Origin: Bacillota bacterium
GTDB taxonomy: Bacteria > Bacillota > Peptococcia > Peptococcales > Peptococcaceae
Assembly (NCBI GenBank): GCA_023443145.1
Contig: JAEZVS010000145.1
Span: forward strand, 1 to 8,720
Direction: 5' to 3'
Length of the DNA: 8,720 nucleotides
In this document: positions 1 to 6,088 of the stretch, piece after piece
How the letters are laid out: each line of letters opens with the position of its first letter
Position numbering within the stretch: position 1 is the first letter of the stretch
Position numbers and translations under genes: made by a program
Notes under the pieces: generated by a model
Database searches by the model: none
What the model saw: only the letters and a program-made list of their open reading frames with translations
What the model was told of the DNA's origin: nothing

Positions 1-594
1 GCCGATGGCATCCATCGTTTGATAACCTTCTATAAAGCCGCCGCTGAACTGATTCACTGCACCGGTGTCAACCGGTGTCCCAATGGGATTGACGATGGCA
101 CCAATAATGATAATGGCCAGCATAATAATCAGCACAGGGGTTAAAATTTTACCAATAATATCCACCACAGCCAGCTGTTTGATGGTCAACGCCAAGGTTA
201 CACCGAAGAAAAGAATGGAAAAAATCCATGGCGCAATGGCCGTGGTGTGCGGCAAAATAGCCACTTCATAGGTTGTAGCGGCAACGCGAGGCACTGCAAA
301 AAGTGGTCCGATAAAAAGGCAAATGAGTGTACCCAGAATCACAGAAAAATATTTCCCGATGGGGCGACCCATATCGTCAACACCGCCGCCGGCAGTAACC
401 GTGGCAATGATCCCGAATACGCCGAAGCCAACGTCGGCCAGAACAAAACCCAGCAATGCCGCCAGCCACAGAACCCCTGAACCTAAGCCCAAGCTGGGTG
501 GGAAAATCAAGTTCCCGGCTCCAAAGTATGTCGCAAAAATGGCAAATCCGACTGTAAGAATATATCCTAATGATGCTTTAGGTTGACTACTCAT
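1..594 (-). CDS. brnQ: BrnQ-type branched-chain amino acid:cation symporter (N-terminal part; cut by window edge)
   Basis: This gene encodes a cytoplasmic-membrane secondary transporter of the LIVCS family, which takes up leucine, isoleucine and valine with Na+ or H+. Only the first 198 codons are present; full members are about 430-450 residues with about 12 membrane segments. Family signatures seen are GAGNLIFPP at residues 25-33, GPLFAVPRVA at 96-105 and GYQTMDAIG at 190-198, the last at the window edge. Hydrophobic segments lie near residues 10-30, 41-66, 82-101, 122-138 and 148-168. The start is the ATG at 594, preceded by an AGGGAGGT ribosome-binding site with a spacer of about 6 bases. 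It lies 53 bases downstream of the aminotransferase on the same strand with no visible terminator between, so it is probably the second gene of that operon. The family call is firm; the exact amino acid preference is inferred. Confidence 0.93.
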   Translation of the reverse strand, partial: MSSQPKASLGYILTVGFAIFATYFGAGNLIFPPSLGLGSGVLWLAALLGFVLADVGFGVFGIIATVTAGGGVDDMGRPIGKYFSVILGTLICLFIGPLFAVPRVAATTYEVAILPHTTAIAPWIFSILFFGVTLALTIKQLAVVDIIGKILTPVLIIMLAIIIIGAIVNPIGTPVDTGAVNQFSGGFIEGYQTMDAIG

Positions 595-647
595 GATGAT
601 ACCTCCCTGGTTGTTTTTTAATCACGAGTGTGGCAGCGACGATTGTT

Positions 648-1898
648 TTAAGAAATACCTAAGGCTTCTTCCGCTTTTTTGAAAATTTCAGCCATGCCCC
701 CAATCTGTTTTTCATCGATGGCGCAAATGGCGATGCGCACCCCATCCCCCAGAGGTACTGTGAAGATGTCTTTTTCTCGAACTTTGGCAGCCAATGCTTC
801 CGCTTCTGCATGATCTTTGGTCGGAACAAAAATGAAAAATCCGCTGTCATACGGACAAATGCGCAAACCCACTTCTTTGGCTTCTTTGGTAAACACTTCC
901 GCACGCTTAGCCAAGGAATCAGCAAAAGCGCGTTGCTCATCTCGGAAGGCCGCTAATTTTTCCGGAGTGGAATACAGCTTGATCACCGTTTCCATGGCCG
1001 GTTTGGAGCAGTTGGACCAAACAGAACGGGCTGTGGCGCCATTGGCCAATACAAATTCTTCTTTGGCTTCTTCAGTGGGCGCCAGGCAAAGTTCCAGACC
1101 CAAACGATAGCCGTACATGGTATAGCCCTTACTCATGGAAGCACATACCACCCCCAACATGTTGGCCGGAAGATGAGAAAAAAGTGTAAAAAACCGACGC
1201 GCCTCTGCCGGCGCATAATCAATGTAAGCCACATCGCAGACAACCACCACGCCGTGTTCAGGATCCTTTTCAGCCAGCGCGCGCAATTCATCCATCAATC
1301 GCACCCATTCATCATACGTCACGCTAAAGCCGGTGGGATTATGCGCCGGCGTGTTTAACAATAGCATCAAATTTTCCTGAGTGCCGAAGATCGCCTTGCA
1401 TTTTTCCAAACATGCATCCAGATCAAAGGAACCATCTGTCTTAAAGGTGTTAAACGTATCAATGCGGCGGCCATTTTCTGTAAGCAAGGCCTCATAATTA
1501 CCCCAGTAATAATCGGTGGTCAAACACACATCGCCTTTGTTTAAATAATTATAAAATACATTGTGCAGAGCGCCGGTTCCGCCGGGAGTCGCCACCCCGT
1601 CAATAAAGGCATCCGGCCGGTATTCTCTCAGCACCGAATCGGTCATCGCTTCAATGTATTTAGGCATACCGTTGATGGGCGCATAATTGGCTTGAACTTG
1701 AAAGGGCACTTCCGCCAAAGCCGCTTCCACTGTTTTCATCGTTGCCAAGGTGCCATCCGGATTTAAAAAAGCACCAATGGTCGCATTGACGATATTTTCC
1801 TTACCAATTTCCGCAGCACGCTTTGCCGCCATGCCCCCATAAGCAAATATTGGATCCGGACCGCCCTTGCCGCGGGCATGTGATGCCAAAATACTCAT
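648..1898 (-). CDS. PLP-dependent class I aminotransferase, aspartate/aromatic type
   Basis: This 416-residue, fold-type I pyridoxal-phosphate aminotransferase is probably cytoplasmic and transfers amino groups between an amino acid and a 2-oxoacid. The active site can be read against E. coli AspC. Visible are GGTGAL at 106-111, W132, the NTPAHNPTG stretch at 182-190, D222 and Y225 (cofactor ring), the Schiff-base K257 in SMSKGYTMYGYRLG, R265 (phosphate), and R388 for the substrate alpha-carboxylate. R291, in an R-xxx-SN context, sits where AspC has the arginine that binds the distal carboxylate. This supports an aspartate/glutamate or aromatic (TyrB-like) range rather than an alanine or histidinol-phosphate enzyme. 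The start at 1898 has an AAGGAGGA site 6-7 bases upstream, and a near-consensus promoter lies about 80 bases further up. It is followed by brnQ, so amino acid catabolism or leucine transamination is a reasonable role. The exact substrate is not determined. Confidence 0.92.
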   Translation of the reverse strand: MSILASHARGKGGPDPIFAYGGMAAKRAAEIGKENIVNATIGAFLNPDGTLATMKTVEAALAEVPFQVQANYAPINGMPKYIEAMTDSVLREYRPDAFIDGVATPGGTGALHNVFYNYLNKGDVCLTTDYYWGNYEALLTENGRRIDTFNTFKTDGSFDLDACLEKCKAIFGTQENLMLLLNTPAHNPTGFSVTYDEWVRLMDELRALAEKDPEHGVVVVCDVAYIDYAPAEARRFFTLFSHLPANMLGVVCASMSKGYTMYGYRLGLELCLAPTEEAKEEFVLANGATARSVWSNCSKPAMETVIKLYSTPEKLAAFRDEQRAFADSLAKRAEVFTKEAKEVGLRICPYDSGFFIFVPTKDHAEAEALAAKVREKDIFTVPLGDGVRIAICAIDEKQIGGMAEIFKKAEEALGIS

Positions 1899-1977
1899 AA
1901 TCTTCCTCCTTAATCATTGGCCGAAATCTGTTGTGCGCGATAAATTAACTGAAAAATCCAGCAACATTTCTTGCTTT

Positions 1978-2006
1978 ATTATATACCAGGTTTCGACAGT
2001 GGTCAA
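1978..2006 (-). promoter_or_regulatory. Sigma-A/sigma-70 promoter of the aminotransferase-brnQ operon
   Basis: Read on the minus strand, a TTGACC -35 box (2001-2006) is followed after exactly 17 bases by a perfect TATAAT -10 box (1978-1983). An A/T-rich run lies upstream of the -35 box. The predicted transcription start is near 1971, giving a leader of about 70 bases before the ATG at 1898, too short for a T-box or most riboswitches. An inverted repeat, TCAAC-AAAA-GTTGA (2003-2016), overlaps the -35 box and could be an operator. Confidence 0.8.
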
Positions 2007-2328
2007 CAAAAGTTGATTTTTTTCTTTAAATCAGTTTTTGATTTCGTTCTTTTTAGATAAGCAAACCCTCTTTTCTTCCACGTGTGCATCCGAGTAATAA
2101 GCCAATTGTAGAGCTTTCAGCAACATTACTCGCTGATTTCTGTTATCCAACATGCACTTTTTTTCACAGAAACCTTCACGTGAAAATTTCAACAAGCTGT
2201 GTATAAATACACTTATTCCATTCATTGTTGACTGTGCGGACGCTTTTTGGGGCACGAGCTTTGCATCATGATTATCATCCAATAAGAAGGGCATGTGCTC
2301 CTCTCTTTGCCGGAAACGTGATCCCAAT
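2007..2328. other. Intergenic stretch without a convincing gene; weak small ORF 2031-2294 on the minus strand
   Basis: This stretch lies between the terminator of the metal operon and the promoter of the aminotransferase operon. On the minus strand an 87-codon ORF runs from an ATG at 2294 to a TGA at 2031. It has an AGAGGAG sequence only 3 bases before the ATG, no promoter of its own that I can see, no recognisable domain, and several AGA, AGG, ATA and CTA codons unlike the neighbouring genes. I therefore treat it as probably non-coding or a decayed remnant. Short palindromes are present: TTCACGTGAA at 2175-2184, and GTGTAT/ATACAC arms at 2199-2212. No RNA gene, repeat family or mobile element was recognised. 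Confidence 0.5.
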
Positions 2329-2350
2329 AAAAAAGGCCGCTTTAGCGGCC
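2329..2350 (-). terminator. Rho-independent terminator of the metal-efflux operon
   Basis: Read on the minus strand, GGCCGC (2345-2350) and GCGGCC (2335-2340) form a perfect 6-bp GC-only stem around a TAAA loop, followed directly by six T residues (2329-2334). It begins 15 bases after the stop codon of the membrane-protein gene (2366) and so closes the arsR-type regulator/ATPase/membrane-protein unit. Confidence 0.92.
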
Positions 2351-2365
2351 GGTAAAATAGAGCTA

Positions 2366-3139
2366 TTATGATTTGTGAAGGGTCGTTGTTTGCCATTCTT
2401 CGAGCTCTGCGGCGGGTACCGCATCTGTGACGCGGCGAATATAAATCAAAAAAAATCCGATCGCTGTAACCACAATGAGAGCATAGATGAGATGGAACGC
2501 CACAAAAAATCCACGACTTGCCAAGATGTCTGCATCCAGTCCGAAAGGCAATTGATGTAAAAGTTGAACATCAACCGGCGTCAGGTGATTGACAATCATC
2601 CGCAACGCTTCATAGATGGTCATTAAAAAGGCAGACTTAATGACCGATGGGCCCCGCCATGTATCCTCCACAGAAAGTGCCAATATAGTGGCCAGCCATC
2701 CGGCAGAAAAAGCCGCTATAAAATAAAGGGCCAATGATACATGGGGCCAGACAAATTCTGAGGGTGCCGGCGTCACAAACATTAAAACTGCTGCAGAAAA
2801 ACCGATAATGGCGGCATTTTTTTGTAGTAGTTGAGATGGATATACCATCGTCGCCAACATTACGAGCTGGGCCAATCCTATCCATGTGAGAGGCAAGGCC
2901 TGAAAAACTCCCATATGGTAGGCGCGCCAAGCTGTAATACCTATAAAAGATAAAAAAGTCAGCACATAAAGGGGCCGCATCAAGCGGCCTTCCCAACGCA
3001 GCCGCCACTTCGGGGCATAACGCACATACCAGAGCACGCCCGCCGCAAAAAAGATCGCGGCAACCACATACATGGTTATGTTCGTTTCTTGTGTGTGTAC
3101 TTCCGGTGTTTGACGAAAAAACCAAGCCAATTGAAGCAT
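2366..3139 (-). CDS. Polytopic membrane protein of unknown function, possibly HemX/CcsA-like
   Basis: The product is a strongly hydrophobic protein of 257 residues with about seven to eight membrane segments. In 259-residue numbering from the upstream ATG these are near 24-43, 57-75, 84-101, 110-125, 133-157, 168-186 and 212-236. I do not recognise it securely. The size, the topology and histidines in or beside membrane segments (H77, H135 in WPHVSLALYF, H218) recall HemX/CcsA-type cytochrome c assembly proteins, but the WGxxWxWDP heme motif of CcsA/CcmC is absent. That assignment is inference only. Two in-frame ATGs compete, at 3145 and 3139. The second is chosen because GGGGAGGG then sits about 6 bases upstream, whereas it would abut the first. 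The gene lies about 43 bases after the P1B-ATPase stop and before a terminator, so it is probably the last gene of the metal operon. A metal- or stress-linked membrane role is possible but unproven. Confidence 0.85.
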   Translation of the reverse strand: MLQLAWFFRQTPEVHTQETNITMYVVAAIFFAAGVLWYVRYAPKWRLRWEGRLMRPLYVLTFLSFIGITAWRAYHMGVFQALPLTWIGLAQLVMLATMVYPSQLLQKNAAIIGFSAAVLMFVTPAPSEFVWPHVSLALYFIAAFSAGWLATILALSVEDTWRGPSVIKSAFLMTIYEALRMIVNHLTPVDVQLLHQLPFGLDADILASRGFFVAFHLIYALIVVTAIGFFLIYIRRVTDAVPAAELEEWQTTTLHKS

Positions 3140-3182
3140 GCCCATCCCTCCCCTTCCAGTTTACGAAATGAGCCGATGGATG

Positions 3183-5345
3183 TCAATTGGAGGCGCGATT
3201 CAGACCTTTCACTTGCAGGGCGCGCATGGCATTGAGCACCGCCAAAAGAGCCACGCCCACATCGGCAAAAACTGCGGCCCACATGGTGGCCAAACCGGCG
3301 GCACCTAAGCAGAGCACCAGAGCTTTCACACTGAGCGCAAAGATCACATTCTGCCACACAATGGTTTGGGTGCGGCGGCTGATGGCGATGGCTTGCGCCA
3401 ATTTTTGCGGTTCATCCCGCATCAACACCACATCTGCCGACTGAATGGCGGCGTCCGAGCCGATGCCGCCCATGGCAATGCCCACATCGGCACGAGCCAA
3501 CACAGGTGCGTCATTGATGCCATCGCCCACAAAAGCCACTTGACCATCCTTTTGATCGGCTAAAATCTTTTCAAACAAATGCACTTTATCTTGAGGTAGG
3601 AGCTCGGCATATACATCATCAATCCCCAGTTCCCTACCCACCGCCTGCGCACTGGAGGCACGGTCTCCGGTGAGCATCACCAGACGGTCCACACCGAATG
3701 CGTGTAAAGACTGCAGGGCTTCACCGGCTTCCGGACGCAATTCATCGGCCACCACAATATGCCCGATATAGGCACCGTTCCAGGCCGCATAGACCACACT
3801 GCCCGTGGTGGAAACTTCCGGCAGAGAGACATCGGCCTCCGTCATGAGGGTGCGATTGCCCACCAAAAGGTCTCCCTCTCTGAACCGTCCCTGCACACCT
3901 TTACCGGGCAATTCCCGCATCCGCGTGATTTTCTGCGTACCCAAGCCTTTCTGACAAATGGCACGGGCAATGGGATGGTTGGATGCGCGCTCGGCACTTT
4001 GCACCACATCCAAAAGCTCAGCACTATCCACACCCGGTGCCGGAACCACCTCCGTAATCACAAAGCGCCCTTTGGTTAAGGTGCCCGTTTTATCAAAGAC
4101 CACTGTGCGCACATGAGCCAAAGCTTCCAGATATTGACTGCCTTTTACCATAATGGCCGCTCCGGATGCGGCGCCAATGCCGCCAAAATAACTTAACGGT
4201 ACAGAAATGACCAGCGCACAGGGACAAGAACACACCAAAAACAACAGGGCACGGTAAATCCAAGTGCGAAACGTGGCATCCGGCAGCAAAAGCGGGGGAA
4301 GCACCGCCAAAACAAGGGCCGCCAATACCACCGCCGGCGTATAGACACGAGCAAAACGCGTAATAAATCGTTCCATTTTAGATTTTTTTGCCGCGGCCAT
4401 TTCCACCAAATCCATAATTTTAGACACCGTGGAATCTGCATAGTTTTTTTGCACCTTGGCTTGCAGCATTCCGTCTAAATTAATGCTTCCCGATAATATA
4501 TCGTCCCCTTCCTGTACAAAACGCGGCAAACTTTCACCGGTCAACGCCGATGTATCCAGTTCGGCAGAGCCGGAAACAATTTGCGCATCTAAGGGCACAC
4601 GCTCACCGGGACGAATATCGATCAGAGCATCCACCCTCACTTCTTCCGGATGGACTTCGGCTGTTCTGCCGTCGGATGACACCACACGGGCAAATTCCGG
4701 CCGAATGTTCATCACCTGACTGATGGATCGGCGTGACCGTTCAACCGCCAGGTCTTGAGCCAATTCACCCAGGCGGAAAAAAAGCATAACCGCCGCCGCT
4801 TCTTCCCAGGCCCCAATGGCAAAGGCACCCAAGGAGGCAATGCTCATCAGCATCGATTCATTGAACACATCGCCCCCAATCGTACTCTTGACGGCTGAAA
4901 CGAGAATTTCTCCACCCACAATCAGATAAGCCAACCCGAACAAGGCCAGCGCCGGTAGGCTGTCGTGCGATGCCGCATGACCGCCCGCAAAAAAGACGGC
5001 CGCCAAAATAATTTGTACAAGATCCCGCTTATGCTCCCGCAGCCCTTCCCGCCAAGTGGCTTGGCTCGCCCCTCGGCGCTCGGATAGGGTCACTGTAATT
5101 CCTTCTTCAATGCGGTCGGCAATAGACTGAATGATCTCCCGCAGTTCATTTTGATTCTTTTGGCTGTCCACAGTGAGACGGCGATTGGCGAAATCCAAAA
5201 AAGCTTGCTCCACCCCTGCCGCACGTCCCACCTCGGTTGCAATTTTGGCGCCGCAATTGGCGCATCCCAGGCCGTTCAAGTCAAAATACTGCCAGGAAGC
5301 GGCTTCCTTTTGGGCGTTTGGGTGAACAGACATGCTCTTTTCCAT
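3183..5345 (-). CDS. cadA: Zn2+/Cd2+/Pb2+-exporting P1B-type ATPase (CadA/ZntA family)
   Basis: This 720-residue heavy-metal pump of the cytoplasmic membrane exports divalent soft metals at the cost of ATP. Domains in order are a single N-terminal heavy-metal-associated domain with the C28-A-N-C31 metal site, two membrane pairs, the actuator loop with TGES (269-272), the CPC membrane metal site (374-376), the phosphorylation motif DKTGT (D418), the SNHP nucleotide-binding element (455-458), TGD (559-561) and GDGIND (607-612). Two C-terminal membrane helices carry K674 and D695 in a DVG context. CPC plus this Lys and Asp is the P1B-2 signature for Zn/Cd/Pb rather than Cu or Co. The length is typical for a pump with one metal domain. 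The start at 5345 has AAGGA about 7 bases upstream; M5 is a possible alternative. It lies 82 bases after the metal-responsive repressor gene in the same transcription unit. Zn versus Cd preference cannot be read from sequence. Confidence 0.96.
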   Translation of the reverse strand: MEKSMSVHPNAQKEAASWQYFDLNGLGCANCGAKIATEVGRAAGVEQAFLDFANRRLTVDSQKNQNELREIIQSIADRIEEGITVTLSERRGASQATWREGLREHKRDLVQIILAAVFFAGGHAASHDSLPALALFGLAYLIVGGEILVSAVKSTIGGDVFNESMLMSIASLGAFAIGAWEEAAAVMLFFRLGELAQDLAVERSRRSISQVMNIRPEFARVVSSDGRTAEVHPEEVRVDALIDIRPGERVPLDAQIVSGSAELDTSALTGESLPRFVQEGDDILSGSINLDGMLQAKVQKNYADSTVSKIMDLVEMAAAKKSKMERFITRFARVYTPAVVLAALVLAVLPPLLLPDATFRTWIYRALLFLVCSCPCALVISVPLSYFGGIGAASGAAIMVKGSQYLEALAHVRTVVFDKTGTLTKGRFVITEVVPAPGVDSAELLDVVQSAERASNHPIARAICQKGLGTQKITRMRELPGKGVQGRFREGDLLVGNRTLMTEADVSLPEVSTTGSVVYAAWNGAYIGHIVVADELRPEAGEALQSLHAFGVDRLVMLTGDRASSAQAVGRELGIDDVYAELLPQDKVHLFEKILADQKDGQVAFVGDGINDAPVLARADVGIAMGGIGSDAAIQSADVVLMRDEPQKLAQAIAISRRTQTIVWQNVIFALSVKALVLCLGAAGLATMWAAVFADVGVALLAVLNAMRALQVKGLNRASN

Positions 5346-5373
5346 AAAAATATCCTTCTCTCTATGTGATTCA

Positions 5374-5412
5374 TTTCGTCACGCGCCTATCACTTACAGC
5401 TCGCTGACGAAA
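5374..5412 (-). promoter_or_regulatory. Inverted repeat in the regulator-ATPase intergenic gap (possible mRNA hairpin)
   Basis: Perfect 8-bp arms TTTCGTCA (5374-5381) and TGACGAAA (5405-5412) enclose 23 bases in the 82-base gap between the repressor gene and the ATPase gene. In the polycistronic mRNA this could form a stem that affects stability or relative expression. There is no T-run after it, so it is not a standard terminator. It does not resemble the operator at 5925-5940. Confidence 0.4.
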
Positions 5413-5427
5413 CCGACGACAAGACCG

Positions 5428-5787
5428 CTACTCTTTTACGTGATCCAGACCTTGTGCAAAAAGCTGACGTACGTGATCATCATCCAAATTATAATACACC
5501 ACACGCCCTTCACGGCGACTGGCAACCAGCCGCACTTGTTTTAACAGGCGCAATTGATGGCTGATGGCCGACTGGCTCATGCCTAAAAGCGCCGATATGT
5601 CACACACGCAGAGTTCTGCCGACGACAACGCCCATAAAATCCGCACGCGAGTTGGATCTCCCAGCATTTTAAATAGATCCGCCAAACGCGAGACCACATC
5701 CTGAGCAGGCATGGCGTTTTCTGCCTGCTCCAGCTTTTCTTTATGCACTTCATAAACAGTGCAGCTGTCTTTGGGTGATTGGGTCAT
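5428..5787 (-). CDS. cadC: ArsR/SmtB-family metal-sensing repressor, CadC/SmtB-like
   Basis: This 119-residue winged-helix dimeric repressor should bind DNA without metal and release it on binding Zn, Cd or Pb. The recognition region is LLGMSQSAISHQLRLLKQ (about 67-84), followed by the wing RREGRVVYYNL (91-101). Both classical sensor sites are visible. At the alpha-3N site, ELCVCD supplies C60 and C62, with C9 and probably H15 or E13 from the N-terminal arm, as in CadC. At the alpha-5 site, D103, H105, H116 and E119 match the spacing of SmtB D104, H106, H117 and E120. It is the first gene of the metal operon, upstream of the P1B-ATPase. The start at 5787 has a perfect AGGAGG 5 bases upstream. 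A palindromic operator lies just after its promoter, implying autorepression. The name cadC is used by similarity; a Zn sensor (CzrA/ZiaR-like) is equally possible. Confidence 0.93.
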   Translation of the reverse strand: MTQSPKDSCTVYEVHKEKLEQAENAMPAQDVVSRLADLFKMLGDPTRVRILWALSSAELCVCDISALLGMSQSAISHQLRLLKQVRLVASRREGRVVYYNLDDDHVRQLFAQGLDHVKE

Positions 5788-5889
5788 AATGTCCTCCTTA
5801 TCGTCCGCTTTTAAAATGGCGCTCTTTTTATATCGCCAACGCTGAGCGAACCCTTGAAAAGTATTTCAGCATCTGCTCCATGCGATTTC

Positions 5890-5905
5890 GATGCCGGCCG
5901 GCATC
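5890..5905. repeat. Perfect 16-bp GC-rich palindrome in the repressor-gene leader
   Basis: GATGCCGGCCGGCATC is a perfect palindrome, about 20 bases beyond the operator and within the predicted untranslated leader. It could form a 6-bp stem with a GGCC loop in the mRNA, or be a binding site for another dimeric protein. Its function is unknown. Confidence 0.5.
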
Positions 5906-5924
5906 CGCTCTTCAATAATTATAT

Positions 5925-5940
5925 ATGAACAATTGTTCAT
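5925..5940. promoter_or_regulatory. ArsR/SmtB-family operator (palindrome)
   Basis: ATGAACAATTGTTCAT is a perfect 16-bp palindrome set in AT-rich flanks. It matches the usual form of CadC/SmtB/CzrA operators, which carry TGAACA half-sites. It lies at about +6 to +22 relative to the predicted start of the repressor transcript, where a bound dimer would block initiation or escape. The adjacent repressor gene is the obvious partner. Confidence 0.85.
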
Positions 5941-5952
5941 GTGTTATTTTAT

Positions 5953-5981
5953 ATTCTATGCTTGCGGCTTTCTCCTGTCAA
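5953..5981 (-). promoter_or_regulatory. Promoter of the repressor-ATPase-membrane protein operon
   Basis: On the minus strand a perfect TTGACA -35 box (5976-5981) is followed by a 17-base spacer and a TAGAAT -10 box (5953-5958, five of six to consensus). The predicted start near 5946 leaves a leader of about 158 bases before the repressor ATG at 5787, long for a simple ArsR-type operon. Confidence 0.8.
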
Positions 5982-6012
5982 GCCTTTCGATGCCATTTAT
6001 AAAAATTTCTGC

Positions 6013-6041
6013 ACGTCAACACTCTGAGACTGTGTTATACT
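6013..6041 (+). promoter_or_regulatory. Probable extended -10 promoter of the glcD-glcF operon
   Basis: TATACT (6036-6041) is preceded by TGT, giving an extended -10 element. A weak -35 (ACGTCA, three of six) lies 17 bases upstream at 6013-6018. The predicted start is near 6048, about 40 bases before the ATG. Three TGCAA copies (6044-6048, 6052-6056, 6067-6071) lie around and after the start, the last two being arms of an imperfectly spaced TTGCA/TGCAA inverted repeat. Confidence 0.6.
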
Positions 6042-6088
6042 GATGCAAACTTGCAATCAATCGATCTGCAACCATTGGAGGAAGCTTT

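Noticed and set aside
65..586. Open frames on the plus strand opposite the transporter
   Set aside because: They are antisense to a clear BrnQ N-terminus, overlap each other in different frames and show no ribosome-binding site or domain.
1899..1971. T-box or amino-acid riboswitch before the aminotransferase
   Set aside because: The leader from the predicted start is only about 70 bases and contains no T-box consensus; only a small AGCAA/TTGCT pairing near the start was found.
2031..2396. 121-codon version of the small minus-strand ORF
   Set aside because: Its start lies within the end of the membrane-protein gene and it reads through the rho-independent terminator at 2329-2350; only the shorter form from 2294 is worth mention, and weakly.
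2637..3357. Alternative minus-strand frames over the membrane protein and the ATPase end
   Set aside because: They are out of frame with the two real genes, lack domains and are rich in Cys and Arg, as expected for shifted frames.
5841..5897. 17-codon leader peptide upstream of the repressor (MEQMLKYFSRV start)
   Set aside because: There is no ribosome-binding site before its ATG and no run of regulatory codons, so translation is not supported.
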